Below are positions 1-8,087 of a stretch of DNA of 10,014 bases, piece by piece. Position 1 is the stretch's first letter. Each line of letters opens with the position of its first letter. A program made the translations under genes and the position numbers. This stretch comes from Candidatus Zixiibacteriota bacterium. Its GTDB lineage: Bacteria > SM23-81. The notes beneath the pieces are model-generated. The model was not told the DNA's origin and searched no databases. It saw only the letters and a list, made by a program, of their open reading frames with translations. The stretch covers positions 1 to 10,014 of the forward strand of contig DAOVRJ010000077.1 in assembly GCA_030628225.1 (NCBI GenBank), read 5' to 3'.

Positions 1-30
1 AGGCTGCATATCAGGACTCTCTTCCACCAG

Positions 31-576
31 CTACAGTCCCAAATCCCGGTCGATCGACTGCATGGCCTGCAGAGTCATCTGGATAAACGAGTCTAAACTC
101 AGTCCCAATCTCTGGCAGGATTTGATCTGCTCCCTGTCGGCCCCGGCGGCGAACCTTTTTTCCTTGAAGCGATTGAGGACAAATTGGACATCCACCTCTT
201 GCAGCCTTTTGCTGGGATGCATCAGTGTGGCGGCCACGATCAAGCCGGTTAGGGGATCGACGGCGTAGAGAGCCTTATCCAGATTGGTCCTGGCCTCCTG
301 ATGGCCGGGGTGTGCTTTGATGGCATCGATGATCCGGCCGTCGACACCCAGGTCTTCCAAAATCTCAGCGGTCACCAGACCATGACGGGGAAAATCATCC
401 ACCGTTTGGTCGTAGTCCAAATCATGCAGCAGGCCCGTCAACCCCCAGAGCTCTTTGTCCTCGCCGAAGTGCCCGGCCAGCCTGCGCATCACCGCCTCGG
501 TAGCCAGCATATGCTTGACCAGATTCTTGTTCTTCACCCGGGATCTAACCAGATCCATCGCCTCAGCGCGGTCCAT
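31..576 (-). CDS. HD-domain (HDIG-type) putative phosphohydrolase
   Basis: The 181-residue product carries the HD metal-binding signature: H22 in 'KHMLATEAVMRRLA', the H51-D52 doublet in 'GLLHDLDYD', H65, H89 and D107 in 'YAVDPLTGLIVA'. HD-superfamily proteins are metal-dependent phosphohydrolases, many acting on nucleotides; the substrate here cannot be named. No signal peptide or membrane segment is seen, so it should be cytoplasmic. The start at 576 is chosen because GGAG lies 7 nt upstream. An in-frame ATG at 624 would put 16 extra residues through a probable mreB terminator and has no good ribosome binding site. A weak promoter-like pair (TTGCCT at 630-635, TATATG at 606-611, 18-bp spacing) overlaps that terminator, so the gene may have its own promoter or depend on read-through. 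The family call is secure; the function is unknown. Confidence 0.85.
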   Translation of the reverse strand: MDRAEAMDLVRSRVKNKNLVKHMLATEAVMRRLAGHFGEDKELWGLTGLLHDLDYDQTVDDFPRHGLVTAEILEDLGVDGRIIDAIKAHPGHQEARTNLDKALYAVDPLTGLIVAATLMHPSKRLQEVDVQFVLNRFKEKRFAAGADREQIKSCQRLGLSLDSFIQMTLQAMQSIDRDLGL

Positions 577-606
577 GAACGCACTCCAGTAAATCTGTGA
601 AAACCC

Positions 607-641
607 ATATAAAAAGGTAGTCACCGCGAAGGCAAACTACC
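607..641 (-). terminator. Probable intrinsic terminator after mreB
   Basis: On the minus strand GGTAGT (641-636) pairs with ACTACC (621-616). A shorter inner GCC/GGT pairing closes a TTCGC loop, and the hairpin is followed directly by TTTTTATA. It lies 26 bp past the mreB stop and just before the HD gene's ribosome binding site. The stem is only 6 bp plus the inner pairs, so termination may be partial. Confidence 0.55.
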
Positions 642-666
642 CCAGTGGCCCTCAATACAGAAAGGC

Positions 667-1695
<1,029 letters not shown>

Positions 1696-1749
1696 TCAAA
1701 CCTCCTCTGTCCCCAATGAGCCTCTTCTCAGCGGAGTCATCTCCCGGTA

Positions 1750-1776
1750 TTTATACAGTATTAAAGTCGAATCCAA
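1750..1776 (-). promoter_or_regulatory. Candidate mreB promoter in the AT-rich gap
   Basis: The 156-bp gap between lysA and mreB is AT-rich in its middle. On the minus strand TTGGAT (1776-1771) and TATAAA (1755-1750) are 15 bp apart, with an alternative TTGTAT/TTTAAT pair nearby, also 15 bp apart. Both spacings are short of the usual 17, so this is only a candidate. No clear terminator follows lysA, so read-through from the upstream operon is also possible. Confidence 0.3.
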
Positions 1777-1851
1777 ATTAATACAAATGTCCTTCCTAGT
1801 CAATCATTTTTTCAAAAAAGAACCGCCCCAATCAGCCCTGGCCAGCCACGA

Positions 1852-3156
1852 TCAGGTCAAATCCTCTCGACAGGCCCTCTCAGAACCCCGACAGACCTCC
1901 AACACCAGATCCGGTACCAGCTCATTGGCCATCATGTCCTCGAAGGTCTCTCTCCTCTTGATCACGGCATATCGATCTCCGGAAACGAGCACCTCGGCAG
2001 GGCGAGGACGGCCATTGTAGTTCGAGGACATAGAAATAGCGTAAGCTCCCGTATTCATCACCGCCAGCATCTCCCCCAGCCGGGGCCGGGCTATTTCCAG
2101 TCCCTGGGCCAGAAAATCCGCGGACTCGCAGATGGGCCCTACCACATCGGCCAGGATACTGGGGGCCTTCCTCCGGCGCAGGGGCCAAATCTGGTGATAG
2201 GCTCTATAAAGGCTGGGACGCAACAGATCGTTCATCCCCGTATCTACCACCAAGAAATTTTTGGCGCCCGCGTTCTTCAGGTACAGAACCTTTGTCACCA
2301 AGGTGCCGGCAGATCCCACCAGAACACGTCCCGGCTCGATAATCACCTTACAGCCCGATCTCCGGATACCATCCCTCATAGCCGCCAGCCACTGCTCCGG
2401 GGTAAGTGTCTCCTCCCCGTCGTAGGAGATGCCCAACCCACCACCCACATCCAGCTCGTCAATCGGGATGCCCTGGCCGCGCAGTTTCTGCACCAGGGGC
2501 ACCACCTTTGCCAGCGCCTCCACGTAAGGTTCGGTCGATGTGATCTGTGAGCCCAGGTGGAAGTGCAGGCCGGTCACCTGGATCCCGGACAAAGAGACGG
2601 CATGCTGGTATGCCGGAAGGATTTCGGCCAGATCCAGGCCAAACTTGCTTCCTTTGCTGCCGGTGGCCACATAGGGATGCGTATCTGTCTTTACGCCAGG
2701 GTTGACCCGCAGGGCAATTCTGGCCTTGGTCCCCAATTTCTGGGCCGTTCGGTCCACCAACTCCAACTCCGGCATCGACTCTATGTTCAGCAGGCGTACG
2801 TTGGCATTGATGGCAAAGCGGATCTCCTGCTCGGTTTTGCCCACTCCGGCAAAGACGATTCGCTCCGCTGGAAATCCGATCTTCAGGGCACGATACAGCT
2901 CACCACCGGAGACCACATCGGCCCCACAACCCAAAGAGACCAGGATCTTACAGAGAGCCAAGCTGGCGTTGGCCTTTAGCGCATAGCAGATGAGCCCTCC
3001 TGGCAAAGGCTCCAGGGCCTTTTGGAGTTGTTCATAAGCCTCCCTGAGCAGGCTGCCGCTATAGACGTAACAGGGCGTGCCCACCTCCGCTGCCACCGTG
3101 GCCAGATCCACATCTTCACAGAACAGACTCCCCTGGCGATAGTCAAAACCGGCCAT
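1852..3156 (-). CDS. lysA: Diaminopimelate decarboxylase LysA
   Basis: The 434-residue product is a fold-type III PLP enzyme that decarboxylates meso-diaminopimelate to L-lysine, the last step of the DAP pathway. Visible landmarks are the PLP lysine in 'YALKAN' (K61), 'HFHLGSQ' (198-204), the phosphate-binding 'GGGLG' (238-242), 'EPGR' (274-277), the cross-subunit active-site Cys in 'CESAD' (C343) and the C-terminal 'AYAISMSSNYNGRPRP' (371-386). These identify LysA rather than ornithine or arginine decarboxylases. Length is normal for the family, with a short polar C-terminal tail. GGAGG lies 8 nt before the ATG. The gene sits 48 bp after the Ig-like lipoprotein gene with no terminator between, so co-transcription with the two envelope lipoproteins is likely. 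The enzyme is cytoplasmic and acts where lysine and peptidoglycan precursors branch. Confidence 0.96.
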   Translation of the reverse strand: MAGFDYRQGSLFCEDVDLATVAAEVGTPCYVYSGSLLREAYEQLQKALEPLPGGLICYALKANASLALCKILVSLGCGADVVSGGELYRALKIGFPAERIVFAGVGKTEQEIRFAINANVRLLNIESMPELELVDRTAQKLGTKARIALRVNPGVKTDTHPYVATGSKGSKFGLDLAEILPAYQHAVSLSGIQVTGLHFHLGSQITSTEPYVEALAKVVPLVQKLRGQGIPIDELDVGGGLGISYDGEETLTPEQWLAAMRDGIRRSGCKVIIEPGRVLVGSAGTLVTKVLYLKNAGAKNFLVVDTGMNDLLRPSLYRAYHQIWPLRRRKAPSILADVVGPICESADFLAQGLEIARPRLGEMLAVMNTGAYAISMSSNYNGRPRPAEVLVSGDRYAVIKRRETFEDMMANELVPDLVLEVCRGSERACREDLT

Positions 3157-3204
3157 TAGTTTTTCCTCCGTGAGTTCCTCGATAAGCGCCAGACATCAGA
3201 TCTC

Positions 3205-4953
3205 TCAACGACCGAGCATGATGTCCACCCCGGCCGTCTCCCAACGAGAGCGAACCCTCACCGTATCCTGACCGACCCAGAAGGGCTCGGCGGGAACAAA
3301 GGGCATGGGACATCCGAAGCTGAATCGGCTATTCCCGTCCATGTCCAGATATGCGCTGAGCAAGTAACGCCCGGGGAGTAAATCAGCCAAGCTATACTCT
3401 CCCTCCCCGGTCTTCACAAGGTTCTCCCGGCCAATTTCGCCCAGCTCATGGGCCCGAATGAAAGCCATCACCGAATCGGGAATTCCCGGTCGCTGGATTT
3501 CTCCGCAGATGGAGCCCGGTCTCTCGGCCTCCACGGTCTGAAACCAGGTGACCAAAACGGTATCTCCCATATCGTTTCCGGACAGATCCCTCACGCCAGC
3601 GGCGTCGATAAAGACACTGTAGACCCGCCCACTTTCCAGGCCTTTATCGGGTGCAAAGGCCATTGCGGCGCCGTGAGACCAGCGAAACTGGCCTGCCAGG
3701 GCGCCGTGCGCCGAATCGGACAGGACGAAGGATGTCTCCGCCGAGATGGGCTCCACAGCCTCGCTGAAGGCCAGGAAGATGATCGCATCCCGGGAGATGA
3801 TCTGAGCTGAGTCCGGGGGCCAGAAGCTGATCAGCTCGGGGCCCGTGGTGTCCGGCAGGCCATTGCCCAGAAATTCCCCTTCCACACCCGGCTGGACCAG
3901 CCGGTTTCCAGCGGGATCTCTCAGTCCCGACAGGGAAATCAGATATTGCCCTCTCTCCTCCTGGACCGCTGTGCTCAGGGTCACCCGGTCTCTGGACCCG
4001 CGGGTGAAACCGACGGCCCTTATCTCCAGAGCCGGGCATCTTTCTGCCGGCGAGATGATACCATAGCAAGCCTGGCTGACGGCCATTGCGCTGTCCAATG
4101 GTTCGTCGAAATACAGGATCACCTCGCTGTTATGGGGAACTTCGATGCCTTTCAAGGAGGGGCCGGTGGTATCCAGATAAGCCAGGCGCAGGGGCGGTAT
4201 CTCAACAGAGAGCCGGTCTTCAGACAGAAGCGCGTCACCACTGGGAATGGCCAGAAGTTCGTCATCCACCTCAAATTTCCTGTTGTCGTTGAGATCCTCG
4301 ACGGCGAAAAGACGATACTGGCCCTGTCCCAGATAGCCAAATTGAAACCGGCCCTGTTCATCTGTCTGGGTGATATAATCGGGAGCATGAATGGCGGGAT
4401 CGGGCTGAAAATCACCGGTCAGCTGGTAAGCCCATAGATCAACACCCATTCGAGGAGAAATACCCTGGTACACCCGGCCGAGGATAGAACCGCGATCGAT
4501 ACTTTTACCCGTGCAGAAGGCAAAGGAGTATGAGCTCGCCATATGATTGTTTCTCAAGTCTTTACATCCAACACCTAAAGTAATTACGTACGTCTTGTCC
4601 AATTGAAGGCCCTCTGCCAGCATCACCTTGATCTCTCGGCCTTTCCATTTGATCCTGGGGGGCTCTTTAGGGGCGGGAGAGATAAAAAGAGCATCGGCCA
4701 CGGATAATTTTTCCATGGTCTTGCTGAAGGTAACGGTTATCTCTTGGTCCAGGGATAGATGCGTGGCCCCGGATTGAGGAAGGTGGTTCACCACCTGCGG
4801 AGAGGTTCGGTCCACTGGCCCACCGGGCGGAGGCTCCCTGTGGGCACACTGCTGGATCAGCAGCACCCCGAGAAGAAAGGGAAGAATCCTGAAAAAAAGG
4901 TGTCCTCTCTCAGGGTTTGGATCGATCCAATTTATCTTTGATCGTCTCATCAT
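3205..4953 (-). CDS. Surface lipoprotein with three SbsA-type Ig-like domains
   Basis: The 582-residue product has a hydrophobic segment (about 19-35) ending in 'LLIQQC', then 'PPPGGPVDRTSPQVV', the usual opening of SbsA-type Ig-like (Big_5) lipoproteins in FCB bacteria. Domain order as read: Ig-like 1 (48-148), carboxypeptidase-regulatory-like beta domain (155-255, with 'DLNDNRKFEVDDE'), Ig-like 2 (260-362, 'DTTGPSLKGIEVP'), Ig-like 3 (368-472, 'DTTGPELISFWPP') and a second regulatory-like domain (479-579, 'YLDMDGNSRF'). The Asp/Asn-rich loops could bind calcium. No catalytic motif is seen; the role is probably structural or adhesive at the cell envelope. The start lies inside the preceding TPR gene (44-bp overlap) at tandem ATG codons; GGAG is 10 nt upstream, slightly long, so translational coupling is likely. 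A start after the overlap would lose most of the signal region. The -1 Gln in the lipobox is atypical. Confidence 0.82.
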   Translation of the reverse strand: MMRRSKINWIDPNPERGHLFFRILPFLLGVLLIQQCAHREPPPGGPVDRTSPQVVNHLPQSGATHLSLDQEITVTFSKTMEKLSVADALFISPAPKEPPRIKWKGREIKVMLAEGLQLDKTYVITLGVGCKDLRNNHMASSYSFAFCTGKSIDRGSILGRVYQGISPRMGVDLWAYQLTGDFQPDPAIHAPDYITQTDEQGRFQFGYLGQGQYRLFAVEDLNDNRKFEVDDELLAIPSGDALLSEDRLSVEIPPLRLAYLDTTGPSLKGIEVPHNSEVILYFDEPLDSAMAVSQACYGIISPAERCPALEIRAVGFTRGSRDRVTLSTAVQEERGQYLISLSGLRDPAGNRLVQPGVEGEFLGNGLPDTTGPELISFWPPDSAQIISRDAIIFLAFSEAVEPISAETSFVLSDSAHGALAGQFRWSHGAAMAFAPDKGLESGRVYSVFIDAAGVRDLSGNDMGDTVLVTWFQTVEAERPGSICGEIQRPGIPDSVMAFIRAHELGEIGRENLVKTGEGEYSLADLLPGRYLLSAYLDMDGNSRFSFGCPMPFVPAEPFWVGQDTVRVRSRWETAGVDIMLGR

Positions 4954-6595
4954 CGGGGTTCAGCTCCAGCGCATTTTCCCACTGCCGGATAGCCTCAGCC
5001 TGCCTCCCCTGCTGAAAATAAACGTCTCCAAGGTGATCGTGCATGACCGGCTCATCCGTGCACCCGGCGATTGCCTTGGCCAGATGTTCCTCAGCCTGAG
5101 AAAGTTTGCCCAGGCGAAAGCATACCCAGCCCAGGCTGTCCAGATAGACAGCATTCTGGGGGTCGATCTTCAGGGCTTTCTCGATGAGCTTCTGAGCCTC
5201 TTCCAGACGCAGGCCTTTATCCGCCAACATATATCCCAGATAGTTCAGGGCCCAATGGTCATCGGGCTCAAGGGCCAGCAAACGCTGGAATAGGTCCACC
5301 GCCTTCTCGAAAAAATCAGCCCGCTCACAGCCGGCGGCCAGATCCCTGATGATGCTCCTGTCGTCGGGGTCCAGAGATAAAGCTTTCTCCAAAACCTCCA
5401 CGGCTTCCTGATACATGGACTGGCGCATATAGGTGACCCCCAGCAGGTGGTAAAGATCCGGCTCCTCGGACAGGGAAAGAACTGCTCGCTGCAAAAGCTC
5501 CGTGGCTCGCGAATATTCCTCATTTTTCAGTAACACCATGCCCAGACTCAGCCAGCTTTCGGCCACCATCTCATCCACAGCGATGGCTTCCTGAAACTGA
5601 TCAATGGCTCCATCATAATCCTCCTTCCGGGCCAGAACACGACCCAACGAAAGGGGGATGCTGGGGTCATCGGGAGCCAACTGCCGCAGAGTTTGCAAAA
5701 CCTTCTGCGCCTCATCCAGACGATCACAATTAAAAAGAAGCATTGCCAGGCGTTTCCTGGCAAAGAGATTATCGGGATCGCGCCTGATGATCTCCTGAAA
5801 TTGGGCTATAGCCTCTTCATGCCGGGACAGCTTCACCAGAAGGGCGGCCAGACTGATCCGCAAACGTGACTTGTCGGGCAACAGAATTATGGCATCCTGA
5901 TACACAGAGATGGCCTTCTCGGGTTCGCCCATGGCCTCATACACCTTAGCAAGGCCCAGGTGAGCCTCCGCCAAGTACCCCTTTGATGCCAGGGCTCGTC
6001 TGTACTCCCCTTCGGCCTTCTCCAATTTCCCCATGCCGGCCAGCAGGGAGGCCCGGCGAAGGTATATCTCCTCGGGATGGGAGACCAGCTCGATCAACTG
6101 GTCGTACTGTTCCAAGGCCTTTTTGGGTCTACCTTGCCACTGATAGATGACGGCCAGGCTGTGATGGGCGCGGATATTTAAAGGGTCAAGCTTCAGGACC
6201 CGGTCATATGCCTTTTGGGCCTGGTCCAATCGTTTTAGATGGCTACAACAATCGCCCAGAAACATGTGCAGGGGCACGGATGAGGGGTCAATCTCTATGG
6301 TCTCTTCCATCAAGACCGTGGCCTCCGGCCAGCGCCCAAGTTTGCCGTATGCCTCAGCCATTGCCAGACGGACGTCCACGGACAGAGAGTCAAGCTGCAG
6401 AGCTTTCCGGTATTCGACCAGGGCTGCCTCTGAAAAGCCCTGAAGCTCCATCAGGTCGCCATTGACGAAGTGCCAGTAAGCCTGTGGGGGAACAGATCGC
6501 GGGGAGAGAGACTGTTTGCCCGTGGAGGCACAGCCCGCCATCAGCAGAAAAAGCAGTACTGCCCTGAGTATTCTGGACAGACGATCAGATCCCAT
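4910..6595 (-). CDS. TPR lipoprotein with about 15 tandem repeats
   Basis: The 561-residue product opens with a short basic region, a hydrophobic run and 'LLMAGC' (C22), a good lipoprotein signal. The rest is an almost unbroken TPR solenoid from about residue 39 to 552. I count 15 repeats of about 34 residues with the usual W/L-G-Y-A-P pattern, each ending near 'LDPDD' or a variant. The stretch 'LNYLGYMLADKGLRLEEA' followed by 'YLDSLGWVCFRLGKLSQAE' is typical of large TPR lipoproteins in Gram-negative bacteria. Such solenoids are protein-binding scaffolds; no enzymatic domain is present and the partner is unknown. The start at 6595 is preferred over 6622 because GGGAGGA lies 6 nt before it and it gives a compact signal peptide. 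The 3' end overlaps the Ig-like lipoprotein gene by 44 bp, implying coupled expression and perhaps a shared envelope complex. Confidence 0.88.
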   Translation of the reverse strand: MGSDRLSRILRAVLLFLLMAGCASTGKQSLSPRSVPPQAYWHFVNGDLMELQGFSEAALVEYRKALQLDSLSVDVRLAMAEAYGKLGRWPEATVLMEETIEIDPSSVPLHMFLGDCCSHLKRLDQAQKAYDRVLKLDPLNIRAHHSLAVIYQWQGRPKKALEQYDQLIELVSHPEEIYLRRASLLAGMGKLEKAEGEYRRALASKGYLAEAHLGLAKVYEAMGEPEKAISVYQDAIILLPDKSRLRISLAALLVKLSRHEEAIAQFQEIIRRDPDNLFARKRLAMLLFNCDRLDEAQKVLQTLRQLAPDDPSIPLSLGRVLARKEDYDGAIDQFQEAIAVDEMVAESWLSLGMVLLKNEEYSRATELLQRAVLSLSEEPDLYHLLGVTYMRQSMYQEAVEVLEKALSLDPDDRSIIRDLAAGCERADFFEKAVDLFQRLLALEPDDHWALNYLGYMLADKGLRLEEAQKLIEKALKIDPQNAVYLDSLGWVCFRLGKLSQAEEHLAKAIAGCTDEPVMHDHLGDVYFQQGRQAEAIRQWENALELNPDDETIKDKLDRSKP

Positions 6596-6629
6596 CTCAA
6601 ATCCTCCCTGGGCGCACATCAAAGTTAAA

Positions 6630-6656
6630 CTAATACTTAAGCCCCGGTAAAAGCAA
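6630..6656 (-). promoter_or_regulatory. Weak candidate promoter for the TPR-Ig-lysA operon
   Basis: Between the lamin-tail terminator and the TPR gene the minus strand has TTGCTT (6656-6651) and TATTAG (6635-6630), 15 bp apart. The terminator just upstream requires some promoter here, but this pair is only a moderate match. Confidence 0.3.
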
Positions 6657-6658
6657 GG

Positions 6659-6702
6659 AAAAAAGAAAAAAGCCCACCCGGCCGTCTCCAGCCGGATGGG
6701 CT
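6659..6702 (-). terminator. Intrinsic terminator after the lamin-tail gene
   Basis: On the minus strand AGCCCA-T-CCGGC (6702-6691) pairs with GCCGG-G-TGGGCT (6682-6671) around an 8-nt loop, with one mismatch in the stem. It is followed by TTTTTCTTTTTT. It lies 38 bp past the stop codon and separates the lamin-tail gene from the TPR operon. Confidence 0.88.
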
Positions 6703-6739
6703 CAGCAGATGCCCCATCTTCCCGACGAGGTAAATCGCA

Positions 6740-7657
6740 TTAACGATACCTGGCCTTGATCTTCCCCCAGGTGGCCTGGTCCACGCCGGTGGCCCCGGCG
6801 AAAACACTTATCGGCCCGTAGAAGACCTCCCCTCCCTGCATATCCACCTGGCGAAGCTTGTAGTAGTGAGTGTTGTCTAAAATGATGTTCTCATCGCGAT
6901 AGAGATAGTCGTGAGGCTCCAATGAGGAACCATGTCCGGAAACCAACTCCGAGATAGGCTGATACTCTCCATCTTCCGTCAGTGCCCGCCACACGTAAAA
7001 GCCCAGGTTGTTAACCTCAACCTCCGTTCGCCAGCGCAGCACGATGACTCCCGAAGTGAAGGATCCCGTGAAAGAGGAGAGACCCACGGGCAATGAGGAG
7101 TCGGTGTTCTTATAGCCGGGGGTGCCCCAATCCCCATCACCATAAGATGCGATACCCTCTATGGCCCAGCGGGTGCCATCGTTGTTGTCTCCCGGTGGAC
7201 CCAGCCAGCCCATGGAGGCGCCGGTGGGATCGGGCCAGATAGGCCCTCCGTCGTAGTTTATTCGGTCGATCTCCAGACCTCCCTCCTCCAGGACGATCTC
7301 GTCGTCGCTGTTGGACAGGGTGAAACCGGAGTACTCGTAATCACACTGATAGCCGCCATTGGTGGCCAGATCAGCGTTGTTGCCCAGAACCAGATACCCT
7401 TTCGCGGGCACCAACAGAGGTGCGCCGTTATCGATGGTGTGAACGTTGGCCGCGTCATCCCGGATCACCCAGCCGTTGATGTCGATATCCGAAGTGGTGT
7501 TGTTGTAAAGCTCAAACCACTCTCCCTGCGAATCGCCCACAGCTGCCGGGTCCTGCATCAGCTCATTGATGATCAGGTCCCCGGGACTGGCGGCCAAAAC
7601 GGCGACAGTGCTCAGCCCCAAGCCAAAGACCGCCAAGATGCCGATCATGGTTCTCAT
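6740..7657 (-). CDS. Secreted lamin-tail-domain (LTD) protein
   Basis: The 305-residue product has a Sec signal peptide with probable cleavage after 'VLA' (about residue 22). An LTD domain follows (about 24-185): 'GDLIINELMQDP', 'GEWFELYNNTTSDIDINGWVI' split around residues 46-66, 'GYLVLGNNAD' and 'GFTLSNSDDEIVL' are its hallmarks. A second beta domain (about 188-286) begins 'LPVGLSSFTGSF' and contains 'VLRWRTEVEVNNLGFYVWR', a pattern common in exported proteins of Bacteroidetes and related phyla. The protein ends in 'ATWGKIKARYR', not the usual type IX secretion tail. LTDs in bacteria occur in exported proteins, often with nucleases, but no nuclease motif is present here. AAGGAG lies 7 nt before the start. 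The gene is monocistronic with its own terminator and a sigma-54-like promoter. Function is unknown; surface or extracellular location is inferred. Confidence 0.85.
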   Translation of the reverse strand: MRTMIGILAVFGLGLSTVAVLAASPGDLIINELMQDPAAVGDSQGEWFELYNNTTSDIDINGWVIRDDAANVHTIDNGAPLLVPAKGYLVLGNNADLATNGGYQCDYEYSGFTLSNSDDEIVLEEGGLEIDRINYDGGPIWPDPTGASMGWLGPPGDNNDGTRWAIEGIASYGDGDWGTPGYKNTDSSLPVGLSSFTGSFTSGVIVLRWRTEVEVNNLGFYVWRALTEDGEYQPISELVSGHGSSLEPHDYLYRDENIILDNTHYYKLRQVDMQGGEVFYGPISVFAGATGVDQATWGKIKARYR

Positions 7658-7706
7658 GCTTTGACTCCTTTCTCCTCAAAGAGTGGTCGATATTATTCGT
7701 TTGCAG

Positions 7707-7718
7707 TCATGTACCCAT
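7707..7718 (-). other. Minimal upstream ORF (Met-Gly-Thr) in the LTD leader
   Basis: GGGAGGT sits 7 nt before ATG GGT ACA TGA, a textbook initiation site that reads three codons and stops 49 nt before the LTD start. A second ATG overlapping the stop (7710) gives a five-codon ORF. Neither is in frame with the LTD gene. It could be a translated leader or the remnant of an older start site. Confidence 0.35.
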
Positions 7719-7759
7719 GGCTCTCACCTCCCGGGAAGATGGTGGTGTTCTCCCATCAA

Positions 7760-7775
7760 TCAAGATACGTGCCAA
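7760..7775 (-). promoter_or_regulatory. Sigma-54-like promoter for the LTD gene
   Basis: The minus strand reads TTGGCACG-TATC-TTGA. The -24 half matches the sigma-54 consensus TGGCACG exactly, the spacing to the -12 element is correct, and the only deviation is A for C at the end of TTGC. Transcription would begin near 7748, giving a leader of about 91 nt. No good -35/-10 pair competes nearby. Confidence 0.45.
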
Positions 7776-7837
7776 CCCATAGATGAGAAAAAATCTCCTG
7801 CGGAATTGCTGTAACCTTTTTTCCTCTTGACGTTATC

Positions 7838-7854
7838 TTTTGCAATTGGCAAAA
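7838..7854. promoter_or_regulatory. Inverted repeat, possible enhancer/activator site
   Basis: TTTTGC and GCAAAA are perfect inverted arms around AATTG. The site lies about 90-106 bp upstream of the start predicted from the sigma-54-like element, within the range where sigma-54 activators bind. It shares GCAATTGGC with the glnA upstream region (9582-9590). Confidence 0.35.
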
Positions 7855-8023
7855 ATCCCCGCCGGGATACAGCCGGCATCTTTCCCCCAACTTGCCCATC
7901 CTTTCTTCTCCTTTAAGACAACCAATTTTGCTATCTCAGGTTGCCATTGCTTCCGGCGTTCCCCCCCTGGTGACTCCTCCGGTTGCAATTCCCAGCAACA
8001 TAACCTCCGCGGGCCCACATCAT

Positions 8024-8057
8024 AAAAAAAGCCGCCGCCACATCTCGTGGCGACGGC
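8024..8057 (-). terminator. Intrinsic terminator after glnA
   Basis: On the minus strand GCCGTCGCCAC (8057-8047) pairs with GTGGCGGCGGC (8041-8031), 11 bp with one G-U pair and a 5-nt loop. TTTTTT follows. It begins 30 bp past the glnA stop. Confidence 0.93.
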
Positions 8058-8087
8058 ATGAGATAAACGAAATCCGATCAGAAGACC

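Larger units (their letters stand above)
7658..8023. other. Gene-free regulatory interval upstream of the LTD gene
   Basis: About 366 bp between the glnA terminator and the LTD start hold no credible gene. On the minus strand, in order, it carries a small GCCGG/CCGGC hairpin (7861-7877), an inverted repeat (7838-7854), a sigma-54-like promoter (7760-7775), a three-codon ORF (7707-7718) and the LTD ribosome binding site. I looked for c-di-GMP and cobalamin riboswitch signatures and saw none. Confidence 0.6.

Noticed and set aside
7-9. ATG at the edge as the start of a further minus-strand gene after the HD gene
   Set aside because: Only three codons would be visible and the preceding AGAGAG is a weak ribosome binding site, so it cannot be supported.
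577-624. Upstream ATG extending the HD protein by 16 residues
   Set aside because: The extension runs through the probable mreB terminator, and the ATG at 576 has a well-spaced GGAG.
6596-6622. Upstream ATG codons extending the TPR lipoprotein by 9 residues
   Set aside because: The start at 6595 has GGGAGGA at ideal spacing and gives a compact lipoprotein signal; the extension would contain that ribosome binding site.
7658-8023. Metabolite riboswitch upstream of the LTD gene
   Set aside because: The GGAA and GCAA-containing stretches do not fit the conserved cores of c-di-GMP or cobalamin riboswitches that I know, and most of the interval lies upstream of the predicted transcript start.
7833-8025. 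Two overlapping 61-codon frames on opposite strands in the glnA-LTD interval
   Set aside because: They mirror each other, lack clear ribosome binding sites and domains, and the minus-strand one lies just past the glnA terminator. Treated as non-coding.
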